Positions 34,971 to 47,079 are shown, numbered from the stretch's first letter. The stretch is DNA of 64,000 nt from Ahaetulla prasina (GCF_028640845.1 NC_080540.1:234271794-234335793); one strand, 5' to 3'. Numbers and translations: made by a program. The notes: a model not told the origin generated them from the sequence alone.

Positions 34971-35135
34971 AACCTCAGTACATACAAGAATATTAAAAAA
35001 GGTGATTATGAGGCTAAAGAGGATTACTTTGTAATGGTGGGTGGAACCAACCCCCCTCACTCTGAATTCTTGTGAGAAAAGTATATGCAATATGAATAAA
35101 GGTAGTGTATTTACTTGCATGGAATCAAGATAGAG

Positions 35136-35466
35136 GGGGCGATGGCTCAGCGGTTAAAGAGTCTGAGTTTTGTCAGCTGTAAAGCTGACAGCCTGGGTTC
35201 AAGACTTGAGCGCCGCACAACAAAATGAGCTCCCATTACTTGCACCAGCTCCTGCCATCCTACCTGTTTGAAAGCATGCAAATGCAAATAGATAAATAGG
35301 TACCATTACGATGGGAAGGTACAGCGTTCCATGCGTCTTGGTGTATAGTCATGCTGGCCACCTGACCTTCAAAGTGACTTTGGACCACGCTGGCTCCCTT
35401 GACTAAAAAACGGATGTGAACACCGCCCCCTAGAGTTGGACATGACTGGACAAGGGAAACTTACTT
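35136..35466 (+). mobile_element. Sauria-type SINE with Bov-B-like 3' tail
   Basis: It starts GGGGGCGATGGCTCAGCGGT with tRNA-like A and B boxes (B-box GGTTCAAGACT). The body carries GAGCTCCCATTACTTG and TGGGAAGGTACAGCGTTCC. It ends CACCGCCCCCTAGAGTTGG and ACATGACTGGAC, which matches the conserved Bov-B LINE 3' end that defines Sauria SINEs. Near full length with moderate divergence. Confidence 0.85.
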
Positions 35467-35639
35467 TAATCAAGATACATGCGCACACGCATACCCAAAT
35501 ACGTATATCTTTCTAGAAAATTTTTTAAAAAATAGTATCATGGGTATGCTAATCACTTTTCAAAAGTGATTTTGTGAAAAGATCCTTTTTAAAATGCACC
35601 CATCATTTGATTGTCAGTAAATAGTACTTTAAGAAAATG

Positions 35640-36170
35640 AAACTGTTTGTGTTCTCTGGTCATCCCCAGAGTGTTTTAACGCCTGGGAAATGCTTTTAAC
35701 TGTTAAGAGAAAGAAGTCACAGACATGTCAGTATTTGTTAATGTTTCTGACAATGTATGGCAAACCCGGCTATCCTTTTTAGGGTTTGGCATGAACAATC
35801 ACCCTTTTATTGGGCCATTAATGCGCTTTCAGAACATTGTGCCATGTCCACAGGCCATAATTTAGCAGCTGTTTATCAGAAGCTTTCATAAAGCACTGAA
35901 TAGTCTCTTACATCCAGTGGCCCTCACATCAGCCTTTGAGAATCTGCCTGCTTCTAAATGGGAGATCTGTGCATTTAGTTGTTCAGAGATGTGTGTGACC
36001 CACATAACCTATAAATTTGATTGGAAGTTACAGTGCTGGCAGAGGCTGATGGATAGCAGATTAGAACTCTGATTAACCATGTGATTCTCAGGCTGGCAAT
36101 ATATTGTCTAAACAAGATTCATCAGATGCAATCAGAATTTCAAGTGGTCAGATGAAATTCAAATGGGCTA
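35640..36170. promoter_or_regulatory. Candidate conserved non-coding element E
   Basis: This repeat-free stretch has a run of distinctive words (GGGCCATTAATGCGCTTTC, CCATAATTTAGCAGC, TTTATCAGAAGCTTTCATAA) and several ATTA/TAAT cores. It directly precedes the even more enhancer-like element F. Confidence 0.3.
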
Positions 36171-36279
36171 GGCAGCTTCTTCAACCCTCTACCCTTGCCA
36201 ACCTCTTCCTTTTCTTCAGAGGGGATATTGTCTTTATATCCCCCTCCCAACCCAACCCCCCCCATTCCATTTCCATTGC

Positions 36280-36790
36280 TGAAAATACAACTTTGATGAA
36301 TCTGCTCCTCGCCCTAAAGCTGTCTGTCTGTTGTTCATCAGAAAGCAGGTCGCAGTTCAGTGAGCAGAAGAAAAGATTTTAATAGAAGTTCTGCCAAGGG
36401 CTGTAATGCATCATTTTAGAGCCCTAATTACATTACAATGACAAATATCAATGGTGACAACAGCAATAACCTACATCCTTTAATGGCTGTGCTGGAAAAA
36501 AGGAGTTTGGGCGCTGTGCCATTAGATTAGACTCGGTTTCAAAACAGAGGCCATTAGAAGTGTGTGTCCACAGTATTATTGGCCGATAACTGAAGCCCAC
36601 TGGAAAGGCTTGTAAATAAATGCCTCTCTAAAGCATGGCCCCCTGGGACAAAAGGAGCAAAAATTAGATGACCATGGATTCAGCAGTGTTTCCGAGGCAA
36701 CTTTAGCTTTCAAAGTGAAGAATTGCCTACTTAATTTTGTGAAACCCTCCTGCTCTCCCTCCATCTCTGCTTCGCTGTGCCCTTTACACC
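36280..36790. promoter_or_regulatory. Candidate conserved non-coding element F
   Basis: This repeat-free sequence is dense in homeodomain cores (CCCTAATTACATTACAATGA, GTGCCATTAGATTAGAC, GGCCATTAGAAG, TATTATTGGCCGATAAC). Together with element E it forms the strongest enhancer-like texture in the window. Conservation is not shown here. Confidence 0.35.
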
Positions 36791-37344
36791 CCCTCTACCA
36801 ATGCCTCCTCCTGCCAATTAGGAAGGATCATAAAAACTATCGGCAAAGCACTTGAATGAAGAAAAAGAGCATCTTAAGCAAAAGTCAGCTTCCTTGAAAC
36901 AGGGTGCAGAACATAGGAGAACATTTTGCCCTAGCTTCTAAAAAGAAAATCAATGCAGATAAGTTCGTGTGCGGTATTAAATGCCAGCTTCTATCTTCAG
37001 GAAATCTTTTTATAAATCTTTAGCTCCCAAGGAAGACTTGTTTTTCTCTTTCTCTCTCTTTTTCTTAATTCTTTGGGCAAAATAAATTAAATTAAATCAT
37101 GCTGGATACTTCTATAGCTGTTTGAAGAATCAGGCTTTAATGGTATCTCCTGTAAAAACAGCACACATCACCACTATGTGTTATAGAAGAAGGTTTCCGG
37201 CCTTTAATAGCTACTGGTACTGATAGAAAAACAGAAACGCTCCCCCTTTCATAATAGAATATCTTACAGGCTTAAGCCTTCTCTACTTTAACGCTAAACA
37301 GTGAATGTGCAGTCACAAATAAAACTACATTTAGGGTTATCACA

Positions 37345-37535
37345 TCGGCCAAGGGTCCCATGCACTGGCAATGATCCATATCATCTCAGCAACCGGTCTG
37401 CGCAAAAAAGCGAAGCCCCATCCACAGGATGCAGACAGCACACAAAACCATGCCCCCTCCGGTCCACAGAAAAACCTTTCTCCATGGAATTGGTCCCTGG
37501 TGCCCAAAAGTTTGGTTGCCACTGAAATAGACCAT
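37345..37535. mobile_element. hAT-type MITE fragment (GGTCCCTGGTGCCCAAAAG family)
   Basis: The right half reads GGAATTGGTCCCTGGTGCCC and ends TTTGGTTGCCACTG, a reversed relative of the element at 14813. The left terminus is diverged and no target duplication was found. Confidence 0.7.
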
Positions 37536-37560
37536 CCCCTCTTCTGAACAACCTCTACAC

Positions 37561-37680
37561 CAGGGGTGTCCAACGTTGGCAACTTTTAAGATTTGTGGAC
37601 TTCCAACTCCTAGAATTCCCTAGCCACCATGGGAGCTGAAGTCCACAAATCCTAAAAGTTGCCAACGTTGGACACCCCTG
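37561..37680. mobile_element. 120-bp hAT-type MITE, nearly perfect palindrome
   Basis: The left end CAGGGGTGTCCAACGTTGGC, then AACTTTTA, is exactly mirrored by the right end; the first 28 bp pair perfectly and pairing continues with few mismatches to the centre. No matching 8-bp duplication was found. It is the cleanest copy of the family. Confidence 0.92.
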
Positions 37681-38769
37681 CTGCTGTAGAGTGTCTAGTA
37701 GCCACCCAGATGTTTGCATCCCATGTACCACAGGCCTAACTATCTTGTCTGGAAATTCTAAGAGTTCTCGTTTTAACAGATCTTAAGGAAGCATTGCTAA
37801 ACCAGCGGTTCAGGATTTCCTTTGCGGCAATGTTTTTCAGCGAAGGGACTGGAGAAATTAGAAGAGTGCAGTAAAGTAAAGGAGAGTAAAGAAGAGTTAC
37901 ATGGGCTTTTAATAGAAATGTAAGTCTCATAGAAAGGCATCTGAGCATCTTGACTACCATAGGTTAAAAGATGTACAATCCTGTTTCAACTGTAAATGTT
38001 CGGTTTCCCCCTGCCTGTTTGTTATGCTTCCTGTGGTCTGAACCTCAGTGCTGTTGACACCACTTAGGAGATTGCATGTGTAAGGGTGGTTGTTGAAGAA
38101 GTCTGTAGTTGCACACCCGTGCATGTGCCTACACACAGACTCACGGCAAGTGACTCCGAGGAGGGATTGCACACTAACTAAAACAAATCAACCAAGGCAG
38201 CCTAGGGGTCTTTTTCTTTTTCCGCTTGTGGTTTTTTTTCGTGTGACTGTTTTTGTTTTTTGTTTTCTGGCCATTTGCCAGCAAAGCAAGATGTAAAGCT
38301 GCCTTTTTTTCCTCGCCCCATTGCTGCTTTTGTCTCTTTGTGCATCATAACTGAATGGATGGCTTGTGCTACCAACCACCACTAGTACTTCATCCTTGGA
38401 TTCACTCTGGCCTTCGCCCTTTGGCTCTTTTCCAGGACTCATTGCCTGCCCTAAATGGATCGTTATATGTTTTATTAAGTCCTTTAAAATCAAAATAACA
38501 AGACGTTTCACAAATCTAGGATTGGGCTTTCTTAAAAAACATATAGAGACACAAGCAAACGCACACAATCTGCATGATTTGTGTAAAAATCCAACCCTTT
38601 ATCAGTTACGGCGGTTGATATTTGGGCCTTGAAGCAAAGGGTAACCATGGAGGATATTCTTGGCATTTAAAAGGATTTGTCAGGAATTTCAGCTAAGTAG
38701 TATAGAGCTTAGAGCATTGACTTAGATGTGGTAGACCAGGATTCAAATCCCGACTGCTAGTCTTTTTTG
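37681..38769. other. Unique intronic sequence
   Basis: No gene was seen. A tRNA-like B-box word (GGATTCAAATCCC) near 38739 follows GTATAGAGCTTAGAGCATTG and may be a remnant SINE head, but the rest of a tRNA fold is not apparent. Confidence 0.5.
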
Positions 38770-39008
38770 AGAGCAAGTTTGGTCTAGTGGTTAAGGTACC
38801 AGGCTAGAAAGTGGGAGACCGTGAGTTCTAGTGCCACCTTAGCTATGAAAGCCAGCTGGGTAACTTTGGGTCATTATTACTCTCTTTCAACTCAATTCAC
38901 CTCACAGGGTTGTTGTTGTGGGGGAAATAGGAGGAAGAATATTCCATGTGTGGAATATGTTTACCTCCTTGAGTTATTTGTAACAATAATAAGTAATCAA
39001 ATAAATAA
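38770..39008 (+). mobile_element. tRNA-derived SINE (GAGCCAGTTTGG family), full length
   Basis: The head AGAGCAAGTTTGGTCTAGTG and B-box GTGAGTTCTAGTGCC lead to CAGCTGGGTAACTTTGGG and CACCTCACAGGGTTGTTGTT. The tail is CCTTGAGTTATTTGTAACAA and AAATAAATAAA. Confidence 0.9.
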
Positions 39009-39122
39009 ACATGCTGCAAAGTCAGATTGTCATTATGGAAAATTACAATGGAGTGAAACATCCTCATTGTCCAGCTGCAGTTGTATTGCTGTTCTGTTAC
39101 TGTCTTTAATAGGAAATGAGTA

Positions 39123-39480
39123 CAGGTAATCCTTGATTTATGACCATAATTGAAACCGGAACCTGCATGACTAAGCAATGCAGTCATTATGTGAGTCGTG
39201 CTTGATTTTACGACCTTTTTGGTTGACCGTAAGCGAATCCAGTTTCCTTGATTGACTTAGCTTGGCAGAAGCCCCCTGTTCCAAATGGCAGTTTCGTGAC
39301 TCTGGGGTACCACAACCATAGTAAATATATGCTGGTTGCCAAGTGCCCAAATTTTGATCCATGTGACCATGGGGAAGCCATGATGGTCATAAATGCGAAA
39401 ATCAGTCGTAAGTTGCTTTTTAGCGCTGTCATAATTTTAAACGGTGAATAAATGAATGGTTGTAAGTTGAGAATTCTCTG
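39123..39480. mobile_element. TA-flanked palindromic MITE, copy 3
   Basis: The ends CAGGTAATCCTTGATTTAT and GTAAGTTGAGAATTCTCTG are flanked by TA at 39121-39122 and 39481-39482. It is diverged, but the CCATGTGACCATGGGG and AATTTTGATCCATGTG boxes of the family are visible. Confidence 0.82.
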
Positions 39481-40125
39481 TATAAAAGAAAATGCTGAAG
39501 AACAGTTTCAAGAAGCCCCGGTGACCAGAATAATCAGTCTACCACTAATAATATCTTTGTACAGGTTCTGCAGATAGAACAAATGGTTTTTCTCATGCGT
39601 GGAATGTTATATAATCCCACTGTTATTTTTTTATAGGGCACTTCTACCACAGCATCTGGGTGCTTTAATTTCAGGTGTCTCTGTGTGTGTCCTCTTAGAG
39701 TATGATTTCCCTTTTGTAAGGGAGGGAGAGGTATCTTGAATTCTCCTTTTGTCCAAATCTCCTCTTACAATTATCTGGTTTAACAGGTGGCAGGTTATAG
39801 CAAGCTGTGGGTGAACACCTCAAACAACCCAATTATTTGCAATAGATGTTTATTTGATGGTTAAGATAAATCTCTGGCTTTGAGGAAAAGATTGAGATAG
39901 ACTTCTGGGTGGCCAGCCCCAAGTCTTGTAAAAACAATGAGTCAACCGTTCTGTTTAATCACCATTTAATCATGAGAACATTAAAATAAACCTTGGTTCT
40001 CGCTTCATTTTCTAGCATTCTTTAGGCCTTTTATTGTTTGCCTTCATCCAGCAGAAAAAACAGGATCAGCAAAAGTGCACATCTCATCACTGGAAGTTGC
40101 ATATAGTTCTTCAAATGTTTTAGAT
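39481..40125. other. Unique intronic sequence
   Basis: No gene or repeat was recognised. Confidence 0.5.
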
Positions 40126-40271
40126 CGGGATGTCGAACTTTGGCAACTTTAAGATTTGTGGACTTCAAGTCCCAGAATTCCCCAGCCAGCATGAAATTCA
40201 CCATGGCTAGCTGGGGAATTCTGGGAGTTGAAGTCCACAAGTCTTAAAGTTGCCAAGGTTGGACACCCCTG
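40126..40271. mobile_element. 146-bp hAT-type palindromic MITE
   Basis: The right end AAGGTTGGACACCCCTG mirrors the diverged left end CGGGATGTCGAACTTTGGC. Flanks TTTTAGAT (40118-40125) and TTTAAGAT (40272-40279) match at 7 of 8. The central arms GAATTCCCCAGCCAGCATG and GCTAGCTGGGGAATTCTGGG pair closely. Confidence 0.9.
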
Positions 40272-41256
40272 TTTAAGATCCTTCTTAGTTGTTGCTCTTA
40301 AATTACATGCTTTTCTGCTATGCAAAATGTAGCAGTGATGACTACGAGAAATTGCACTGGGCAGGCAAGAGCAGCCTTTCCTTCCCTGACACATTTCAAG
40401 TGGATGTTCTGCTAAATACTTTACTTTTCATTTCACCTCCTAGTAAGTATCATCATTGCATTTGGCTTCTTGACACTTTCACTTCATTCCACCTGCTCAG
40501 TATCCCATTCTGCTCTTTCTACTTCTTCTTCTTCTTCATCTGATTTTCCAATTATTATTTTTTTATCGTATACTTAGGTTTGTTTTCTTTTTGCAGGCAA
40601 GTTGCTGGCTAGTGATGGGGAAACCCTATCTCTTTCAGTAGATATACTAAGGGGTGTTAAATTGTCTAGATACAGAGAATTTTATTTTCAAAAATTGAAT
40701 GATGTCGATACTGTGTTCTGGTTCTATGCAAGATTTATGTTCTATACTGGAAATCAAAGAAGGTTATACTAGTTGAAAGACATACACACAACCTTCCACC
40801 ATATATTCTTTGAATTTCATGGGGAAACAGACTGCTTCTTAAAATATTCTAGCTAGTACAACACTAAATCTTGTTTATGAGGCAAATGTTTGTACCATTT
40901 CAAAACCATCACCCAAACAAAATTCTTCCTAATCACTTATTGCATAATAACATTTTAATGATACCTCTTTTATTTATTCAATTTACTTATTTTTAAAAAA
41001 ATTTGCTGCCCATCCCTCCTTGAGGTTTTATTACAATTGGAGTAGAAGATGAAGAGATTTAGTGGTTCTAAACATTTTAGGAGCTCAATCTATCTACTAC
41101 TTATTTTCTTAAACTTTTTCTTTCTTAGTGTCAGCTTACATGCTTTAACGCTCTTCTTTTTAAGTCAAAAGAAATAATAGTGTTTTTCAAGAAGGATTGA
41201 GGACCAAGAGTAAGACTGCTGCTTATGGTCACTCTTATCTTAAATATTTCCTATAA
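40272..41256. other. Unique AT-rich intronic sequence
   Basis: No gene or transposon was recognised apart from short T-rich runs. Confidence 0.5.
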
Positions 41257-41361
41257 CAGGGGTCTCCAACCTTGGTCCCTTTAAGACTTGTGGACTTCAA
41301 CTCCCAGAGTTCCTCAACCAGCAAAGCTGAGTCTTAAAGGGACCAAGGTTGGAGACCCTTG
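41257..41361. mobile_element. 105-bp hAT-type MITE with perfect 8-bp duplication
   Basis: The ends CAGGGGTCTCCAACCTTGG and CCAAGGTTGGAGACCCTTG are inverted. Identical TCCTATAA flanks occur at 41249-41256 and 41362-41369. The central palindrome is partly deleted on the right. Confidence 0.93.
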
Positions 41362-41702
41362 TCCTATAATGTATAGGATTGTTGGTGTAAGACCATTCAG
41401 AGGCTGTAGCTGGTGTGATGTAGGAGGCAGTGATGTAGGAAGTTATGGCATGTCTATAGCGAATTGCTGTTTCATGGCCTTCACTGGCTCCTAATTTGCT
41501 TCTGGGTGCAATTCAAGATGCCAATCCCGTAAAACCCTTCATGACATGGGGCTGGGTTTTCTGTGGGATCATCTCTCCTGGATAGTTTCTACCCATTTCA
41601 CTAGGTTTAACAAATGGGGCATACCCCAGGTCCCTTCAGTTTTAAAAAAATATCTTATGGAGCCTTGGAAGTATACCTTTTGTGTTGCAGTGCCTGCAAA
41701 TG

Positions 41703-42108
41703 CAGGGGTGAAATGTAAAATTTATTACTACCAGTTCTGTGGGCATGGCTTGGTGGTGGGGGTAATGTGACTGGGTGGGCGTGGCCAACTTCTTTTTACT
41801 TTTAAAAGCATTTTTTCTACAACCTCTTCGGCTGAAGAAGTTGTAGAAAAAATGCTTTTAAAAGGATCTGATGATCCCAGCTGAGCCACGCAATCATTAC
41901 AGGATTTTTTTTTTACTTGTAAAAGCATTTGAAGAAAAAATGCTTTTAAAAGTAAAAAAAAAAAAAAAACCTCTGATGAGCATGCAGCTCAGCTGGGCAT
42001 GAGAGTGGAGGGATTTTGCTACCAGTTCTCTGAACCACCTGCTGCCATCCCTACCGGATCGGGCAATTCAGTCCGAACCGGGAGCATTTCACCCCTGCTG
42101 CACCCCTG
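41703..42108. mobile_element. hAT-type MITE (GGTGAAATG family) with internal hairpin
   Basis: The ends CAGGGGTGAAATGT and GCATTTCACCCCTG match the copy at 25930. The last 11 bp (CTGCACCCCTG) are duplicated. Flanks CTGCAAATG and CTGCAATG agree apart from one base. It contains a near-perfect hairpin at 41799-41864 that the 25.9-kb copy lacks in part. Confidence 0.88.
41799..41864. repeat. 31-bp hairpin stem with 4-base loop
   Basis: The left arm CTTTTAAAAGCATTTTTTCT, then ACAACCTCTTC, pairs with the right arm at 30 of 31 positions around the loop GGCT (41830-41833). Transcribed in either direction it would form a pre-miRNA-sized stem-loop, but it is a MITE part. Confidence 0.95.
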
Positions 42109-43295
42109 CTGCAATGGGCTATGGGTTGGAACACCATAGCCCAGGAGAATCAGTTTAGCCCCAACCCTGCTGACATGTTGTAAAATGTTGAAGATCTGGA
42201 TATGCTGCTGCAGGGCTTGGGAGTCAGAAGGTTAGATGGTCTGTTGAGAAGTTTTGTTAATTGTTTCGTTGGGAATTATCCTCGGTGACCATTGTAAATT
42301 TTTACTCTTTGCTAATATTGTTTTAACATGTTTTTATCCTTCCAGAGTTAAAATTTACAAGATGGACAGCCTCATAAGTCAAATAAATAAAATATAATAG
42401 GTTTTAAACCTTTGTTTTATTCAATCTATTATTGTTTGTTCTTTTATCAGTTGTATTAAAAAATCTGATGTTTATCTTCAAACCATAGGAGAAATGATAG
42501 TTTGAGAGTGGTATTATTGTTATTAGAACTACATCAAGGATTTTTGTAACTCTTCCTTTTCCTCAAACAGAATGTAATTCATAATTATTTATACATAAAA
42601 TATGCTTAAGGACATCAAATTCTTTTCACCTAAGGCACTATAAGCAGCTTCACTGGAGCTTGGGAACATTCCAGTTTGAGCAAGTTCTTGAACCTTCAGG
42701 TTTAGAAAAGTTTTCATTTTTCAGGATTTTAATTCTCAGGTTAGCACTATAAAAAAGATTTGTAATTGAAATAAGATATATTGCTCTTTGATTTCTGTGT
42801 ATCTGAAGATTTGCTATATTTATTTGGAAATAATTATAGTGCATTGCAGTCCTAATGGACCCCGAACAATGAACAACAATTCTACCCTCTTTCTCGGGAC
42901 TGTGTAATTTCTTTTGGAAGTACCCACTACCTTTAATAATTCACCTACCCTTCTCCCAGATCAAGATTATATCAATTCAGCAACTTTAAAATTAATCTTA
43001 TTTTACATTAAGAGAGTTGCTGTTCCACCAGCAGTTTAGCCACATTATTTTGTACCAGCTGAAGTTTCTGAGTTGTTTCCAAAGGCCAGCCAAGTGTAGT
43101 ATGTATTATAGTATGTAGTGGGTGGTATGAATAACCTTGAGAACGGTGGGGGGAGGGAGAGAGGCAGCCAAGACAATGGTCAAGGAATCTATATCCAAAG
43201 CAGGAATGTAATTTGAGAAATGTTTGAGACTTGCTTCTCTAGTTCTCTTTAGAATAAAGGCAAGGAAGGGGGAGGCACATTCAAACTTGCAAGAT
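42109..43295. other. Unique AT-rich intronic sequence
   Basis: No gene or transposon was recognised. Confidence 0.5.
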
Positions 43296-43540
43296 TGTGC
43301 CACAGTGGTTAGAATGCAGCACTGCAGGCTACTTCTGCTGACTGCTGGCTGCCTGCAATTTGGCAGATCGAATCTCACCAGGCTCAAGGTTGACTCAACC
43401 TTCCATCCTCCCATGGTCGATAAAATAAGGACCCAGCTTGTTGGAGGCAATATGCTGACTGTAAACTGCTTAGAGAGGGGCTGTAAAAGCACTGTGAAGC
43501 GGTATATAAGTCTCAGTGATATTGCTATTCTGGTACTACA
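43296..43540 (+). mobile_element. tRNA-derived SINE (GGTTAGAATGCAG family)
   Basis: It has a tRNA-like head (CAGTGGTTAGAATGCAGC, B-box GATCGAATCTC) and a body CAAGGTTGACTCAACCTTCC and AGGACCCAGCTTGTTGG, shared with the SINE at 29972-30240. The tail is different (GTAAACTGCTTAGAGAGG and GTGAAGCGGTATATAAGTC). The two SINEs therefore share head and body but have swapped 3' ends. Confidence 0.87.
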
Positions 43541-43629
43541 ATACGGTAATAAATGTAGTTTTGGTACTTATAACTTTGGTTTTCAACTTTGGTCCTCCTC
43601 AAAAAACTTATATAGTAGATCAACTAGAT

Positions 43630-44131
43630 TAGGGGTAGTCAACCTTTTTATACCTACTGTCCACTTTTGTATCTCAGTTAGTAGTAAAATATTCTAACTG
43701 TCCACCGGTTCCACAATAATGTGCTGTGTATCATCGTCTGTGCATGCCTCTCACGCATTGTGGATTGGGTTTAGGGGGGCGCTGGCTACCAGCTCTGCTT
43801 GTCTGTTACAGCTGGGTGGTGTGGGGGGAGATGTGCGAGCTATTCTGGGATGAGGCTCTTTTGTTTGCGGTCGCCATTAAGTTTCACTTACGTAACGTGA
43901 ACTAAACTTATGCGTGGGCAATACAAATAGTATATTTTCAGAAATATAAATTGTCACAGGGAATTTTATGAAAATCGAATGAAAATGTTTTTAAATAATG
44001 CTATGAAATTTTTTTTTTAAAGTCAATTAAATTAAAAAAAAGAAAGTGCTTCAGTATCGGACAAAATCCCTACTGCCCACCATGAAAGCTGGAACGCCCA
44101 CTAGTGGTAGGGACCAGGTTGACTACCACTG
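43630..44131. mobile_element. 502-bp non-autonomous hAT element with perfect 8-bp duplication
   Basis: The ends TAGGGGTAGTCAACC and GGTTGACTACCACTG are inverted, and AACTAGAT flanks both sides (43622-43629 and 44132-44139). Subterminal text includes CTACTGCCCACCATGAAAGC and its partner on the left (CTACTGTCCACTTTTG). No transposase frame was seen. Confidence 0.92.
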
Positions 44132-44844
44132 AACTAGATGATGATCAGTTGTGAGTTACCATCACCAGAGCACACTGGTCCAGACTGAGTTATAACTTGG
44201 AGACTGGCTGAATCTGGATGTCAACCCTCCCTCCCCACTGACTTTTTCACATTTTCCCAGTTGCTGCATTAGCAGGACTTAAGAATCCAGGAGGTCTTTC
44301 AAGTCATGAATCACCTCTTTTTTTGGGGGGGGGCGGGGGGGGGGGCAACGACCTCATCCTGAGTCACTGCTAGGGCCAATGTTATAGCATTTCTCCATTC
44401 ATTGCCCACAAGCAGCAACTGCAACTTCATCAGGTTTATTTCAGCTTGCTTCAGCCCATTCAGTTCCTCATAGCTTCCAGACACTAGTTAAAGATTTTGG
44501 CTCAGGGAAATTATGGGTGTCATCAACATGTTGATGATACTCATCCTGAACTGATGGTTGGCCTTTCCCAGCAGCTTCCTGTACTTATTGAGTAACTGGA
44601 TGGGGTGGGGGTGGGGGAAGGCTTAAGATGCCATAGGGGATTACTGATTGCCTCAAGGCCTTTCCCCCCATGACCGTTGATTGGAAACCTCTCACTCGGA
44701 ATTGGAATCACCATAAAACAGAATACTCAAATTTTTTTAAAAAATAATCCAGAAATATACCACTATTCATGATATCAAATGTTACCAAGAAGACTGATAG
44801 AACTAGAAGGGCAAACTCCTACTATCTAAATCCCAACAAAGTTT
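44132..44844. other. Unique intronic sequence
   Basis: It contains a G-rich run at about 44322-44346 and no recognised gene. Confidence 0.5.
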
Positions 44845-45065
44845 ATCTAACTTGTCTAGTGGTTAAGGCACCCAGCTACAAACTGGGAGACTGTGAGTTC
44901 TAGTCCCATCTGAGCCATGAGAGTCAACTGGATAACTTTGGACCAGCCCTTCTCTCTCAGTCCAACCAACTTCATAGGGTTGCTGTTATGGGGAAAAAAA
45001 GAGGAGGAAATTGTGTTGAAAAGAGGACATAGATAATTAAAAAGAATATAAATGGAAGGAAAAGG
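44845..45065 (+). mobile_element. tRNA-derived SINE (GAGCCAGTTTGG family)
   Basis: It shows CTTGTCTAGTGGTTAAGGC and the B-box GTGAGTTCTAGTCCC, then CAACTGGATAACTTTGGACC and a GAGGAGGAAATTGTGTTG tail region. Confidence 0.82.
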
Positions 45066-45935
45066 AAGCCTGTTTAATTTTCTTGATGTCCTCAATAAAA
45101 ATTACAGAAAAATCTAGCACCCTCCAAAAAAATAACCCTTAGACCTACTTGTATATGAAATATGCTTTTCCAGCATCGGAAAGATTGATTTTTTAGTTGC
45201 AATAATTTCTGCACAAATCTTTATTTTTAAGAACATATGCTGGTGACAATATAGAATCACCCATGATACTCTTTTCAAACTTCACCTTGGAAATGTATGT
45301 TAAGCCATGTGATCTACAGAGAACAGGAATCAATAGAGAATAGTGATCATGGATTGGAAAGGGATGGACCAAAGCCGATTACTGGAAACAGGAAATAAAT
45401 TAAATCTGTTGATGAGTCTGCTGATGGACACGGAAAAGAAACAGATAATTTTCAAGGTCACAATACAGAAACGTTTGAATGGAATCCATTTTATTTTTCT
45501 AAAAAAAAATTAACACTAAAAAAGTCAGACAGTATTTGGTGTCAAGACTATGCCTTCTAATCCATAGCTGACACAATTCAAATTATACAATTCCACCATC
45601 CACTTCCTTTGAGGTCCATAAACCAGAAGAACCCCATATTGCAACATCAGATGTTTGCTCACCACAGCAGACTCTGCCTAATTGCCTAGTTGCATCCATC
45701 TTTCCTTCAAAGAGCCTTGGACATCTACTGTTTTATAGGAGTTTGTGGATGCAGTAAACACAGGGAAGAGTGAGTGTTTTGCCACTCTTAATGTTACCCC
45801 AAAGGCTCAATTGTGAACTCTTGCCAGTGCTCAGTCATGTCCATTTCTGCTTTTCTACTATCTTCTGTTCAAGCATCTTTTCAATCAGATAACCAAGAAG
45901 CTGTCTGGGATGCAATTGGGAGGGGGGGGAGGGAG

Positions 45936-45936
<1 letters not shown>

Positions 45937-45973
<37 letters not shown>
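45937..45973. repeat. (GA)n microsatellite
   Basis: Eighteen or so GA units are preceded by a G-rich block at 45919-45937. Confidence 0.95.
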
Positions 45974-45976
<3 letters not shown>

Positions 45977-47079
45977 CACCACAGGAACAGTGTCTGCTAT
46001 TTAATTGTGCTGCTAGTATTCTGTGCTCTTCCATGATTTACACAAGCTTAATGGTGAAGTATGGAGGCTCTTTTGTCATGCACAAGCTTAGACCTAAGTT
46101 ACCCTTGATTTCTTTGAACTTTACAATTCTCTAGTTTGTATGCACCCTTCAGCAGAAAATAAAATGCAAGGAACAGCAGCAGACCAAGATCAGCAATTAG
46201 GAAGTGAATAATGGTCAACTATAATCACTCCTGCTCTGAGAGTTCCTTGCAAACAGCATGTGCCTGAGAGTCAGTGCAGGGCAGATAAATTAATTTCCAT
46301 CACTGAACCAGTCTGTCTACAAAGACTTCCTGAGACCTTAACGACACACTAACAAGCTATATTGGTCATACACTTTCCTTTTTCTTAAAACATTTTTTTC
46401 TAAAAAACAACAACCAGATCATTTCTTTAAGCTACATGTCACAGGGGTGAAAAATGCAGTTTTCTTCAAAATAATAAAAGATGGTCTAGATAGTATTTCA
46501 TATTTACATTACTCCCCTCTTAGTGAATAACACTCTAATTAAATAACATTCCATCTTCTTTTGATCTACTGATATATATGTGACCTAAATTTCCTCAAGC
46601 TGGAAATTGTTCCAAGACTTCTTTAACATGTTCATATATTCTGATTTTTACCGGATTGAACATCTTTTCAATATGCTGCATATGATCAAGGGATAAAAGT
46701 CTGTAGAGTATTAGAAATGGAAAGGGGGGGGGAGAATATTATGATTAATGACAAACAATTTTGTGCCTCTGCTTCAGTTTGGAATATCTGACTCTGCAAA
46801 CAAAGGCATAATTGCAGAACAGGCAGATGTAAGAATTGGAGAACAAGATATGATCTGAAAATAACCTAAAAGCAATAATAAGGGAATAGAGCGAAGGGCT
46901 CAGAATATACATGAATTCACTACAGCAACTGGCACAGTGTTACAAAGGGGTAAATTGTAGATTTAGTCTGGACTGCACAAGAATGCAGTAAATGACTTGG
47001 TTTCCTTCAGAAAGAAAAGTTTGGGGAGGGGATGGGGGAATGATATACTACAGCAAGACTTTTTAAATTAGGTCCATAG

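Noticed and set aside
38700..38760. Possible tRNA gene (GGATTCAAATCCC B-box)
   Set aside because: No paired acceptor or anticodon stems can be drawn; more likely a SINE remnant.
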